A DNA stretch of 64,000 nt from Plantago ovata (Eukaryota > Streptophyta > Magnoliopsida > Lamiales > Plantaginaceae): positions 69,476,496-69,540,495 of the forward strand of contig CM051457.1 of NCBI GenBank assembly GCA_028274465.1, written 5' to 3'. A program made the translations under genes and the position numbers. The notes beneath the pieces are model-generated. The model was not told the origin of the DNA. It made no database searches and saw nothing but the letters and a program-made list of their open reading frames with translations. The stretch's first letter is position 1. Each line of letters opens with the position of its first letter. Positions 45,631-57,904 of this stretch are shown in pieces.

Positions 45631-46790
45631 TTCAGTGGTGGTGGTAAGGGTAAGCTCGAGGTGATCAACCTCCCTTTGATCAATGGATATCTCGAAGTAC
45701 GGCTTCACTCGCTGGCCATTCACCTTGAAGGTATTCCCCGTATTTGGATCGAAGAGTTTTACAGCTCCATGTGGAGCAACTTCGATAATTTCGTACGGTC
45801 CATCCCAAGGAGTACGGAGCTTCCAGGAAATAGTCGAAGGCGAGAATTAAATACCAAAGCTTTTTGTCCAGGAATCAATTCCTTACGTACTATACCACGA
45901 TCATGATACTTCTTAGTACGTTCCTTGTAGATTTTGGCATTTTCATAGGCACCTAGTCGTAATTCATCGAGCTCATCTAGTTGCAACAATCGTTCCTCGC
46001 CAGCTTTTCCTATATCAAGATTGAGTGCTTTAATGGCCCAATATGCCTTGTGTTCCAGTTCTACGGGAAGATGGCATGCTTTCCCATACACAAGTCTGTA
46101 CGGAGTGGTCCCGATCACCGTCTTGTAGCTAGTCCCGTATGCCCAAAGTGCATCATTCAGTTTCCTGCCCAATCCTTCCTACTAGGCTTCACTACTCGCT
46201 CCAGGATCTTCTTTATTTGACGGTTGCTGACTTCGACTTGTCCCGACGTCTGTGGGTGATAAGGTGTAGCTATGCTATGGTGGACACTGTATCTCTTAAG
46301 AAGGGAGGAAAACGTTCTATTGACGAAGTGTGACCCTCCATCGCTAATGATTGTCCTAGGGCACCCAAATCTCGAGAAAATTACTTCCTTCAAGAACTTC
46401 ATAACCACTGCGCCGTCATTTGTCTTTGTAGGAATTGCCTCCACCCACTTAGTCACATAGTCCACTGCAACAAGAATGTATTCATAGCCTCCACTGTTTG
46501 GAAATGGTCCCATAAAATCAATGCCCCATACATCGAAAGGTTCTACCATTAGATTCCCTTGAAGGGGCATTTCATCTTTCTTGCCGATACCACCACCTCG
46601 TTGACATGGGTCACAATTCTTCACAAAATTTCGAGCATCTTTGTATATTGTTGGCCAGAAAAATCCTGCTTGTAGTACCTTGCGTGCTGTCTTCAATCCA
46701 CTGTAGTGCCCCCCACAATTAAGCTCATGGCAATGGCTCAGTACACTTTGTTGCTCTTCTTGTGGCACGCACCTCCTTAGAATCCCATCA
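45630..46790 (-). pseudogene. Element D integrase
   Basis: HHCC finger ([14 protein letters not shown] ... CDPCQRGG), DDE core ([29 protein letters not shown]) and an Athila-type C-terminal part ending in a proline- and lysine-bearing tail. Nearly identical in wording to A. It is broken. Confidence 0.9.
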
Positions 46791-46999
46791 GCTCCTTCTT
46801 TGAATAGATGCGGGTCATCCCATATGTAAGTCATGCATTGCTTAGCAAGAGCTCTCTTGTCCGAGGCTGAAAAGTTAGTAGGGCAAACATTCATAGCCAA
46901 ATAGTTTACAATATCTGCATACCATGGCTCTTCATGAGCCTTCATCAAGTGCTCATCGGGAAGGTCTTCATTGATGGGTATTGGATCAACAGGGATATT

Positions 47000-48300
47000 A
47001 GGTATTCTTGATAAATGATCTGCTACTAAATTCTCTCTACCGGCTCTATCCACTATGGTCAAATCAAAGTCTTGCAGCAAAAGGACCCAACGGATTAATC
47101 TAGGCTTAGAATCTTACTTAGCTATCAAATGTCTCAAAGCAGCATGATCAGTATGGACATTCACAGGATGGCAAATTAAATAAGAACTAAACTTTTGTAA
47201 AGCAAAGACAACAGCTAAAAATTCCTTTTCAGTAGTTGTATAATTAACCTGCGCAGAGTCTAGAGTCTTACTAACATAATAAATCACACGATACTGCTTA
47301 TCAACTTTTTGGCATAAAACAGCTCCCATAGCAAAATTCGAAGCATCACACATAATTTCAAAAGGAAGATTCCAGTCAGGTGGCACAACAATGGGGGCAG
47401 AAACAAGCTTTTCCTTAAGGTATTAAAAGCAACTAAGCAATCATTAGAGAAATGGAAAACCACATCTTTAGCAAGCAAGCTACTTAAAGGTTTGACAATT
47501 TTTGAAAAATCTTTAATAAACCTCCTATGAAAACCTACATGGCCAAGAAAAGACTGCAATTCTTTCACACAAGTAGGTGGGGGAAGTTTTTCAATGATTT
47601 CAATCTTAGCCTTGTCTACCTCAATACCCCTTTCAGAAACTATATGTCCTAGAACAATGCCTTCTCTAACCATATAATGACTCTTTTCCCAGCTTAAGGT
47701 CAAGTTGCATTCGATGCACCTTTTCAAAACTAGATCTAATCTTTGTAAGCATTCATCAAAGGAATCACCAAAAAGGGAAAAATCATCCATGAAAACTTCA
47801 ACAAATTTAGTTACCATGTCAGAGAAAACAGAAAGCATGCACCTTTGAAAAGTGGCGGGAGCATTGCATAGTCCAAATGGCATCCTCCTATAGGCAAATG
47901 TTCCGAATGGGCAAGTGAATGTTGTCTTCTCCTGATCCTCCGGTGCAATTGGAATCTGGTAGAAACCTGATAAACCATCAAGAAAACAATAAAACTTCCG
48001 CCCCGCAAGGCGGTTTAGCATGTCATCTATAAATGGTAAAGGGAAGTGGTCTTTTTTAGTGGCGGCATTTAATCTTCTATAGTCAATGCACATCCGCCAT
48101 CCAGTGGTCTTCCTAACCGGTACCAATTCTCCCTTCTCATTCTCTTCTACCGTGACTCCCGATTTCTTAGGAACTACATGTACCGGGCTCACCCATCGAC
48201 TATCAGGAATGGGGTAAATCATATCAGCATCTAGCAACTTGATCACTTCCTTTTTTACCACCTCTTGCATGGCTGGATTTATTATTCGCTGAGGTTGCCT
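47000..48300 (-). pseudogene. Element D reverse transcriptase and RNase H
   Basis: RT with CIDYRRLNAATKK, FLDGLSGFYQIPIAPEDQ, AYRRMPFGLCNAPATFQRC and VFMDDFSLFGDS; RNase H with [24 protein letters not shown] and TDHAALRHL. It is a good reference for the family because a long stretch upstream is open. The region as a whole is broken. Confidence 0.9.
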
Positions 48301-48779
48301 AACGGGTTTGGCATCTTGTTCTAGAGTGATGTTGTGCACGCATCTTGTAGGGCTAATTTCCTTGATATCACTGATTTCCCATCCTATAGCTGCGGAATTT
48401 TCCTTCAATACTTCAATCAGCTTACTTTCTTCATTGTCGGAGAGATGTGAGGAGACAATTACAGGCTTCTTCTGATTTTCCCCTAATGACACATACTTGA
48501 GGTGCGCAGGAAGTGGTTTCAATTCTAAGCTAGGTTCCTCAGGAAACCCTCTTTCTTCTTCATCATCTAAAGGTTCAAGTACCTCTTCTCCTGCAGGAAT
48601 TTTTGGGGTGCTATCCATTATTTCAACTAGTTCCCTTGCCTCTTCGGTCACGTAGCACGTCTCAGCTTGCATTGTTAGTGCCTCCTCAAGTGGTTCGCGC
48701 TCACCATGGCAATGATGAAATTCGGGAATTACGGATTCGTAGCAATCGACAAATTTTAACTCCTCCGCAACTTCCTTAT

Positions 48780-49190
48780 CTCGGATGCTACATCCTACCA
48801 ACTCAATCTTCTCGCCCATTACCTCCATGGTTATTTTCTTGCCCTTAAGTTCAAGGCATGTGTTGGTGGTTGCCATGAATGGTCTCCCAAGTAGTACTAC
48901 GTGCTCACGGATGTGGCTCTTTCCCTCGTCCGCTGACTTCATTACTACAAAATCAGCTGGGATTATCAATTTGTCCACTTTCACAAGGATGTCCTCTATT
49001 ATCCCGACTGGTCGCTTCAAACTTTGGTCTGCCATTTGGACGACCATATCAGTTGGTGTTAATTCTCCGAGTTCCAGGGCCTTGTATACTGAATACGGCA
49101 TTAAGTTAATGCTAGCTCCTAAGTCGAGCATTGCTTTTGTAGTGCGTCCATTCCCTAAGGCGATGTCGATGATGAAACTTCCAGGATCCT
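48780..49190 (-). pseudogene. Element D protease domain
   Basis: AMLDLGASINLMPYSVYKAL with downstream VVLLGRPFMATT, the Athila-type aspartic protease, between gag and RT. Confidence 0.87.
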
Positions 49191-49559
49191 TTTTCTTCAT
49201 GGGCAATCCGGCAATCGAGTTGACTGTTTCAACCCCATTCACTTCCTTTCCTGAAGTAATCCTTTTGTTCTTGATCTCACGAAAGAATTTCGTATAAGCT
49301 GGGATGTTCTGGATTAACTCTAAGAGAGGTACATTGACTTCCACCTTTGACAGGCGTTGGAATAAGGGTGAATCTTGAATATCCTTCTTGGCTGGTTTAA
49401 TCCGACTCGGGTATGGCACATGTGGCTTCGGAGGCACATATGGATTGGAAGATTTGTGAAGTTCTCCTGGTATACTAGTTCCAACTTCGACTTCGTCATC
49501 ATCTATGTCTATTATAGATGGTCTTGGTTCATCATTCCTTTCTGGAACTTCTTGAGGTT

Positions 49560-50749
49560 CTTTGGAACTTCCGCAATCCTCTTGTTCTGTGCTTGGCCCT
49601 CTATTATCGATCTCAGTAGATTCCACCCGCTTAGGACGTACGAAGTTAGGATTTTGGTCATCTTGCCTCCTCGGAGCAGTAGATTCACTTCTTCTCACTC
49701 ATTCTCCTCAGTTGCAACAGCTGGAGGTTGCTCAGGATCACCTTCAGATGTCTCATCGGCAGGACTAGGATTGACCGGTTCCCTGGAGTTAGGGGGTGAT
49801 TCGCTCCTCACCTCGGGTGGCTTGCTCACTACTTCCTGCGGGGTATCCTCGACTTCTTTATCACACCTTCCACACTTCAGTAGGCTAAGTTCTTTGATAA
49901 GTTGCTCAGTTACTTCGATTGCTTCAAAAGCCTTCTCGATGCGAAGATTGTTCTCAGCTTGCCCTGCGTGTGCTACCTCGAAGACACTCTCAATGGCCTT
50001 AATCCTTGCGTAAAACGCAAGTTCCTCTCCTCACTGATGTCTTCGTCCTCAGAATAGTCTTCGTATAACCCGTCAGTTTCGTCTTGATTTGAGTATATGT
50101 TGGCGACTTCATTCGACATTATTTTCTCGGATTGTGCGGATCCATTGGCGTACGTTTGAAAGACCTTCACTGCCTCTTCAACTGTACATTCTTCTAAACC
50201 TCCACATATCCCATCTATTTGAAGCCTAACTTTATCTCGTAGTCCTCCAACAAAAAACCAAATCAGCTCCCCATCGTCGAAACGGTGGTGGGGGCACTCT
50301 CGTTTATATAGCTCAAAACGTTCATAGGTGTCACAGAACCGCTCGTATTCTCCTTGCTTGAAGTATTCGATCCCATTCCGTAGTGCAATCGTCTCATGGT
50401 AAGGCATGAAACGTGCCAAGAACTCCTCTACTACTTGGCTCCAGGTCCTCAGTGATCCTGGTGCTAACCTTGCTATCCATATCCTCGGTTCATATCCCAA
50501 AGCAAAAGGAAATAATTACATGCATAATTGATCCTCGGTGAACCCCTTTGCTGGAACTTTTCCTATCTCCTCTTCATAGGACCTGATGAAGCTTATTGGA
50601 TTCATATCCTCTCCTTCTTCGAACCTTGGTATCCTTCTCACTATGGTGCTTGTTACCTCGTACCCCGATAACTCTTCTTCCAAGTATATAGCTGACCCCC
50701 TCCTGACTTGCGAGAACGTCGGTGTAAAGCGGGCTTTTAAGGTCGTCAT
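49560..50749 (-). pseudogene. Element D gag region
   Basis: Starts MTTLKARFTPTFSQVRRG. It has the same capsid signatures as A (GYEPRIWIARLAPGSL, FCDTYERFELYKREC, FVGGLRDKVRLQIDG) and an acidic, Pro/Ser-rich second half. It is broken. Confidence 0.87.
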
Positions 50750-50979
50750 ACCTGGAAATCTGTATCAGGAGTAACTCAAAACTAAAAATTAGCCTCGTTA
50801 GAAATTTCAAAAATCGAGAATATTTCTAGATATCGAATACTACTAAGGCTAGGAAAGGAGAATTAGAAACAGACTAGGAAGCAGTATCAGAGAGAGATTA
50901 AAAAGGAAAACTAAAACTAGTAGAATTAGGAATCTAAAGCTGTAAATATAAACAAATTAAACAGAAAAAAGGAGTATAG

Positions 50980-50997
50980 TCCCCGGCAACGGTGCCA
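50980..50997 (-). other. Primer binding site of D (tRNA-Asp)
   Basis: The minus strand reads TGGCACCGTTGCCGGGGA, one difference from the tRNA-Asp complement. Confidence 0.85.
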
Positions 50998-51000
50998 ATT

Positions 51001-52309
51001 TGATGAACGGGAATTTGTCAGATTCTAATTCTGCAAATAAATTTGTTATTAAGCCAAAGGCAATCCACAACTACAACGAAAACCGTAGTGTAGCGGTAGA
51101 ATGACTCGAGTGTCGTTCTCTCAGGACTATAACTAGCTTTATCTATTTAACAAGAGAATATAAACAGCAGACAGATAGCAAAGGGGTTTTCTAACAGATA
51201 ATGGAGATTGGTGATAGTACGATCCTTCTTAACATAACGGGTCGATAATCATGCATAAATTCCTCGGTCTTGCATAGAGATCTTTGAATCAATCTAGTGT
51301 CCTGTTGCAAATATTAAGCACTACGAAGATAATTGGTCTGACAAGTCAATCACTATTGTCCTAATGTGTTCCGTAATTATTCAACACTACAATGATAATT
51401 GGTCTGATGGTCGACAAGTGTCCAATTGTGCAAAATAATTAATACAACATACGAGAATTTAGGCTGTGCCTGATCAACGAAATAAAGCAATGACACGGAG
51501 TATAATGCGCGATATAGCCATTAGCATGATTATCTTCCCTTCGCTAAGAATTCACATACTACCACCAACGATAAGTTTAGCTACTCATAATAGGCATGCA
51601 ATCAATAGAAATCATAGAAGAAAACATATTGAAAGATATATAAAATAAGTAGATTAAACCGTAAGATACAAGTTACCGAAGGTTGTCAATCTCCGAAGAA
51701 TTGCGATCCTACGAGCTCCAATCCGCTATGAAAAAGTATCCCCTAAGCTACGGAACTCCCAGGACAGGCCCCGGGAAGTTCCTACCTAAAACTATAGAGA
51801 GAGGTGAGAAAGTAGGTCTGGAAAGATATGATTTTCGGAGAAAACTGAGCAACAATATATAGGCCCCGAAATAATGTGGGGCGGTTCGCCCCACACACCG
51901 GGCGGTTCGCCCGGTGTGGGGCGGTTCGCCCCACCTCTGGGGCGGTTCGCCCCGGAGAGTTTTTCACGGAATTCCGCGTTTTCGACGAGTTTTTGGATTT
52001 CTTCCCCTTTTCGGACTCGGTTTCTGACTTCTAGTAGCCTTCTAACTTCCAGATTCGGCCCCTAGACTTCAAATCCTATCCGGAAACCTTCAGATACTCC
52101 AAATAGGCTCCTGGAACACCAATTCCTTGTCAACTTCAATATAATTGCCCGGAAATCTTCGAATTTCAACCAAGACCTGTAAAATAAAATCTAAAGGGAA
52201 ACGTGACACTATTCTAATAAAATGCATTAAAATATAGCTAAATTAACATAGAGGATAGCTAAAATAGGTGAAAAAGACTCGAATGAAAGTGTAAAATACA
52301 CATTCATCA
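51001..52309 (-). repeat. Element D 5' LTR
   Basis: 1.31 kb. The palindrome array (51879-51957) has one more unit than the 3' copy; minus-strand TATA-like box at 51854-51861. Confidence 0.92.
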
Positions 52310-52314
52310 GATTA

Positions 52315-53187
52315 CTACGGTTTACCCATTGAACATCTTCTCGTGCTAGATCTGATCTACACATATGAGCCCCATGCCCATAGTTCTTGCACACCCCACA
52401 TACCTCGTTGGTGAGAGATGTTCCGATTAGGCCACTTAGAGCTTGCCTCATCTGATTGGCGAAACCTTCGAACCTATCGCCACTCACACCATTCACTTCA
52501 TGCATTGGGATCTCCTGGTTTGGTGGAGCCTCAGTTCCACGCCTCCTAACCATTGCTCTTGGATCCTTGAACTGAGATCCTTTAGCAAGCCTTTCGAAAC
52601 ACGCCCACACATCCTCGACGGTCTCTTCCCAGATAGTACCACGACATTGGAAATCCACCACCTGTTGACTCTCATATGTGAGTCCATTGTAGAAGTGCTA
52701 GACAAGATCAGGAAGCTCAAAACCATGGTGTGGACACTTGTCCTTGAGGTCCTTGAATCTCTCGAAAGCGGTGTAGATGGTCTCATCATAGTCTTGTTTG
52801 AATCCAGTGATTTGCGCCTTAAGCGCGGTAGTCAATGTGTGAGGAAAGTATTTCTCCATAAAAGCAGAATACACCTTAGCCCAGGTGTCTAGTGATCCGG
52901 CTTCCAGAAAGCCTAACCATGCCTTGGCTTTATCACCAAGCCCCATAGCAAAAACCTTCATCCTTAGCTCATCATCCGTTATCCCTGCTCCGGGCCTTGG
53001 AAGATTGTTGACGAAATTGTCAATATCATTCAAGTATCCCATAACATCCTCCCTAGCCAACCCATAGAACCTCGGGAGTTGCTGGAACATGCAACTTTTG
53101 ATTTCCAAATCTCGAGTTGCAGCAGAAAGAACAATAGTCGGACCTATCATCAGTGCTTTGTTGGGTTGAACCCATGATTTGGGCGAG
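52315..53187 (-). pseudogene. Element C gag, main part
   Basis: Minus-strand gag sequence with RFYGLAREDVMGYLNDIDNF, SAFMEKYFPHTLTTALKAQ and YDETIYTAFERFKDL, and a CX2CX4HX4C knuckle (CGVCKNYGHGAHMC). It matches B and E. It lies between D and E, which split the gene. It is broken. Confidence 0.87.
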
Positions 53188-54458
53188 TGATGAATGTGTA
53201 TTTTACACTTTCATTTGAGTATTTTTCACCTATTTTAGCTATCCTCTATGTTAATTTAGCTATATTTTAGTGCATTTTATTAGAATAGTGTCACATTTCC
53301 CTTTAGATTTTATTTTACAAGTTTTGGTGAAAAACGAGGATTTCCGAGCAATTATATTGAAGTTGACAAGGAATTGGTGTTCCAGAAGCCTATTTGGAGT
53401 ATCTGAAGGTTTCTGGATAGGATTTGGAGTCTAGGGGTTGAATCTGGAGGTTAGAAGGCCACTAGAAGTCAGAAACCGAGTCCGAAAAGGGAAGAAATCC
53501 AAAAACGCGTCGAAAACGCGGAATTCCGTGAATTTTACTCCCGGGCGAATCGCCCGGTGTGTGGGGCCCTTCGCCCCACACAAATTCGAGGCCTATATAT
53601 AGTTGCTCAGTTTTTCTCCGAAATTCATACTTTTCCAGACCTATTCTCTCACCTTTCTCTGTAGTTTTAGGTAGGAACTTCCCAGAGCCTGTTCTGGGGG
53701 TTCGTAGCTTAGGAGATAATTTTTCATAGCAGTTTGGAGCTTGTAAGATCGCGATACTTCGGAGACTGACACCCTTCGGTAACATTGTATCTTACGGTTT
53801 ATTCTACTTATTTTTATATATCTTTCAACATGTTTTCTTCTATGATTTCTGTTGATTGCATGACAACTATGAATAGCTAAACTTATCGTTGGTGGTAGTA
53901 TGTGAATTCTTAGCGAAGGGTAGATAATCATGCTAATGGCTATATCGCGCATTATACTCCGTGTTATTGCTTTATTTCGTTGATCAGGCGCAACCTATAT
54001 CTTCGTATGTTGATTAATTATTATGCACAATTGGACCCTCGTCGACCTATGCATATCTATATCTTCGTAGTGTTGAATAATTACGGAACACAATTGGACA
54101 ATAGTGTTTGACTTGTCAGTATCTATATCTTCGTAGTGTTTAATAATTACAACAGGACAATTGATTGATCAAAGATCTCCATGCAAAACCGAGGAATTTA
54201 CGCATGATTATTAACCCGTTATGCTTTGAAGGATCATACTATCACCAATCTCCATTATCTGTTAGAAAAAGCTTTGCTATACCGTCTGCTGTTTTTATAT
54301 TCTTTAGTTAAATAGATAAAGCTAGTTATAGTCCTTAGAGAATGACACTCGAGGTCATTCTACTGCTACACTACGGTTTTCGTTGTAGTTGTGAATTGCC
54401 TTTGGCTAAATAACAAATTTATTTGATTAATCGAGACCCGACAACTCTCGGTTCATCA
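53188..54458 (+). repeat. Element E 5' LTR
   Basis: TGATGAATG to GTTCATCA. GC palindromes at 53540-53580 and TATATATA at 53594-53601. Confidence 0.93.
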
Positions 54459-54461
54459 AAT

Positions 54462-54479
54462 TGGCGACGTTGCCAGGGA
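54462..54479 (+). other. Primer binding site of E
   Basis: TGGCGACGTTGCCAGGGA, complementary to tRNA-Asp with two differences. Confidence 0.75.
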
Positions 54480-54603
54480 TTATACTCCTTTTTTCTGTTT
54501 AATTTTTTTATATTTTCAGCATTCAATTCCTAATTCTATTAGTTTTAGTTTTCCTTTTTAATCTCTCTCTGATACTGCTTTCCTAGTCTGTTACAGATAG
54601 TGT

Positions 54604-56763
54604 ATGCCACATACACGATCTAGAGGAACACCGCTTGCTTATTCAATTGCTGAGATCGACAGAGTCTACCACCAAAGAAGGCGACTACTTCAAAGGCGTG
54701 CACTAGAGGAATTAGAGGATACCGATTTCTCTGAATCTCTACACAGTCTTTTCAAGGAAATCGACGGAATGGCAGAAGCTAGACCACTGAAAGCATGGGT
54801 TCAACCCACCAAGGATCATATGAGGGGACCGGCGATTGTTCTTTCGTCTGCACCTTGAGATCTGGAAATCAAGAACCACGCATTCCAACAACTTCCGAGG
54901 TTCTATGGCTTATCAAGGGAAGATGTGATGGGGTACTTGCACGATATCGATGATTTCGTCAACCAACTCCCACGACCCGGAGCTGAAATAACAACGGATG
55001 AGTTACGGATGAAGGATTTTGCTATGGGGCTTGGCGACAGAGCCAAGTCATGGTTGAGTTCTCTACCAGCAGGCTCGCTGGACACTTGGGAGAAGGTTTT
55101 TTCAGCTTTCATGGAAAAATACTTCCCTCACACCTTGACTACCGCGCTAAAGGCGCAAATCACTGGATTCAAGCAGGACTATGATGAGACCATCTACACC
55201 GTGTTTGAGAGGTTCCAAGATCTCACGAACAAGTGCCCTCACCATGGTTTTGAACTTTCTGACCTAGTCCAACACTTCTACAATGGACTAACCTACGAGA
55301 ACCAACAAGTGGTGGATTTCCAATGCCGAGGCATTATTTGGGAGGAAACCGCAGAAGCTGTCTGGGCAGTTTTCGAAAGGCTTGCTAAGGGTTCGCAAGT
55401 CAAGGACCCAAGAGCGATGGTTAGGAGACGAGGACCTGAAGCTCCACCGACTCAAGAAGCCCCTATGTATAGGGGGAATGGGGATCAATTCGAGTGCTTT
55501 ACCAACGAATTGAAGCAAGTCCTCAAGAGCGCCACTGGAACAACTGTTTCAAACGAAGTTTGCCGAATATGCAAGAACTATGGGCATGGGGCTCATATGT
55601 GTAGATAGGAGCTTGCGTATGATGATGGCAACTGGGCTCGAGGAGGCGAAGAGGAAGCCTTTGCTACGGAGTTTGGTACTCAAGAAGCTAGCTACGGACA
55701 AGACGGTAGGAATCCTCGAGGTGGATTTTGGAGAAGAGGATTCCGAAACAATCAAGGATATGCACCGGCTAGCCAAACTTCTGGCCCTAACCAAGACCGT
55801 AGTAGACTTAACTATGGTAATGATCACTGCGAAAACCCCGCTCCGAAAGAGCCACCGAAGTCGAAGTCGGCTCAACTGATGGAGAACTTGCAAAAGATGG
55901 TTGATCACACCCAAAGTTTTCTCAAACGTTATGAAGAAGATTCTGAGAAGACTAGGGCAAGGCTTGATAGGTTGGAAGAGAGCACTAGGCTTGCCCATCA
56001 AAAGATGCAAGAGTTGATCGACCGAGGAGCAAGTAGGGAACAAGGCAAACTGCCTAGCAACACTGAGAAGTCGATGTCCATTACCTTGGTGGGTGACCTA
56101 CCTGTTGAAATCACCATCAAGAAGGTTGCTAAGTGCGAGAGTTGCGAGGGGGAAGTGCCCCCACAGGCTGAGGAAGAAGAGAAAGACCTTGGTGCTGATG
56201 GGAGTGAAGAGGAGCAAGAGGATCCCGAGCCACTCCCTCAAAGTTTCGATGTTAAAATCGGGATTGGTGAGCTTGAAGATGTCCGTGCCACACTAGACAC
56301 GGGATCCTACTCTAATGTGCTCCCTTTGAATGTGTTCGAGAAGAGTAACCTTGGAAAACTATTTGTGCATAAGGCTATTGTGCAACTGGCGGACGGATCC
56401 CTTGTGAAACCCGAAGGCGTTGTGAAGAATGTATTGGTCAAGATTGGTGAAGCTTCTGTATACACCGATTTTGTAGTTATGCCGGCGTCTACACCTGGGA
56501 CGGGGGATGTCATTCTGTTGGGGTGAACGTTCTTGACTAAGCTACGCTCCATGATGGACATCTACCGAAGAACTTGCACTATTGAAGTGGATGGCGAGCA
56601 ACATGTGTTGCGGGCCATAAATGATCCACCTGATCCACCTGATACTTCTCACAATATTAACTACAGTGGTCTTAATGTCTCTGTTCATTCTTATTTACAG
56701 GTTCAAGGCATGAGGAGGAGATCCGTGAAGGGGAAGTCTAGTACCCTCAAGAAGAAGAGATAG
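54604..56763 (+). pseudogene. Element E gag-protease region
   Basis: Same layout as B: start MPHTRSRGTPLAYSI, capsid-like region (WLSSLPAGSLDTW, AFMEKYFPHTLTTALKAQ), CCHC knuckle at 55561-55605, a coiled-coil stretch (KRYEEDSEKTRARLDRLEE) and a retropepsin domain at about 56240-56620 (ATLDTGSYSNVLPLNVFEK). It ends in a basic tail. It is broken in about four places. Confidence 0.88.
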
Positions 56764-57904
56764 GCACAGACAGGAGTCGAGTCAAGGACTTTAAACAATG
56801 GCGCTATCCGGGAGGCAACCCGGGGTTTTTATCGCTTTCTTTTTCTTTACCGCTTTATTGCATGCATTCATACTTGAACAATTTGCTTTTCATATGTGAA
56901 TTTGTTCTTCTCTGTGTCGTATGTGCTTATGTTATGTTTGAGTGAGATTTTTCGAGTGATTTTTTGAGAAAAATGGTTTTCGGGGACTAAAAACCGCAAT
57001 TTTTTCGAAAACGTTCGTCTCCCCACATCAGGAGGTGGGGGGGGGGGGGCGAATCGCCCTACGCTCCAGAGCGCGCGCGCACGCTCCGGACACGCGGGGC
57101 GATTCTCCCCAGGCGTGGGGCGAATCGCCCCAGGTTCTGCAGAATTGAAAAACGGGGTTCTCCCCCATTTTTCCTCATTTCACTTCATCTTCTTCCCTTA
57201 AACTCCAAATATTCCTCCATTTTCTCAAAACCTTCAAACCTTCATAACTTCTTCATCTTTCCATCAATTTGTATGTTCTTTAGCTTCAATCGAAGCCCGT
57301 TACGTGGTCTTTCTTTCCATCCGAACAAATTTCTTCCTAGTTCATTCAATCTCCGGATTTGAGGTAATCTCACATGAACCCTAATTTTTCAAATTTGGGG
57401 GTTTTTTGATTTATGCTTCAATTAAGCTTGTATGATGTATGGGTTGATGATTGATGTGATTAGAATCGTTATTCATTATCAATTGCATGTTCAATTAGGC
57501 TTGGTTTGTTGATTTGAGATTTTTGCTATTAGATGATATATCTTGTTAGGAAATGTATCTCTTACTTTCATTCCTTAAACATGTGTTTGTTGATATGATA
57601 ATGATGGATGTAATGGTAGAATGCATGATTGATGAAGTTGAGGATTTATGTTATATTTTTTTTTGTTATTATGGTATGGATTGAACCTTGTGATTCAAGG
57701 CATTTGTTGTTTAGCAAGAGCATAATGTGATATGTTATTGTAGTAGTTACATTGATATGTTGCGTGATGAAGTAGCTAGACTAGACATTGGGTTTTTGAG
57801 GAGTTGGATTTTTGAAGATATTGCTCGTTTGTTCGCTTGTACATTTACATATGCATAGGTCTGTTTTGCGTCGTACAAGATACTAATTGCTGTTTGTAGG
57901 AATC
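56764..57904 (+). other. Element E leader: hairpin, GC palindromes, intron-like block
   Basis: A CCGGGAGGCAACCCGG hairpin lies at about 56806-56824. A dense cluster of GGGGCGAATCGCCCC-like palindromes follows at about 57021-57137, then a pyrimidine-rich stretch like a plant 5' UTR and a block (57364-57899) with a GAG|GTAATC donor and a TGTTTGTAG|G acceptor, ending five bases before the accessory ATG. There is no gene. Confidence 0.6.

Larger units (their letters stand above)
42863..52309 (-). mobile_element. Element D: Athila-type Ty3/gypsy retrotransposon
   Basis: A full-length minus-oriented element. The 3' LTR is 42863-44151 and the 5' LTR 51001-52309, with target duplication GATTA (42858-42862, 52310-52314). 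It has the same order and wording as element A and is evidently the same family. Parts on the minus strand: primer site 50980-50997, gag about 50749-49560, protease about 49180-48780, RT about 48290-47500, RNase H about 47380-47000, integrase about 46780-45630, 3' noncoding 45630-44152. It is broken about six times. The LTRs differ by about 2% by hand count plus one ~21-base length change. It lies in the gag of C. Confidence 0.93.
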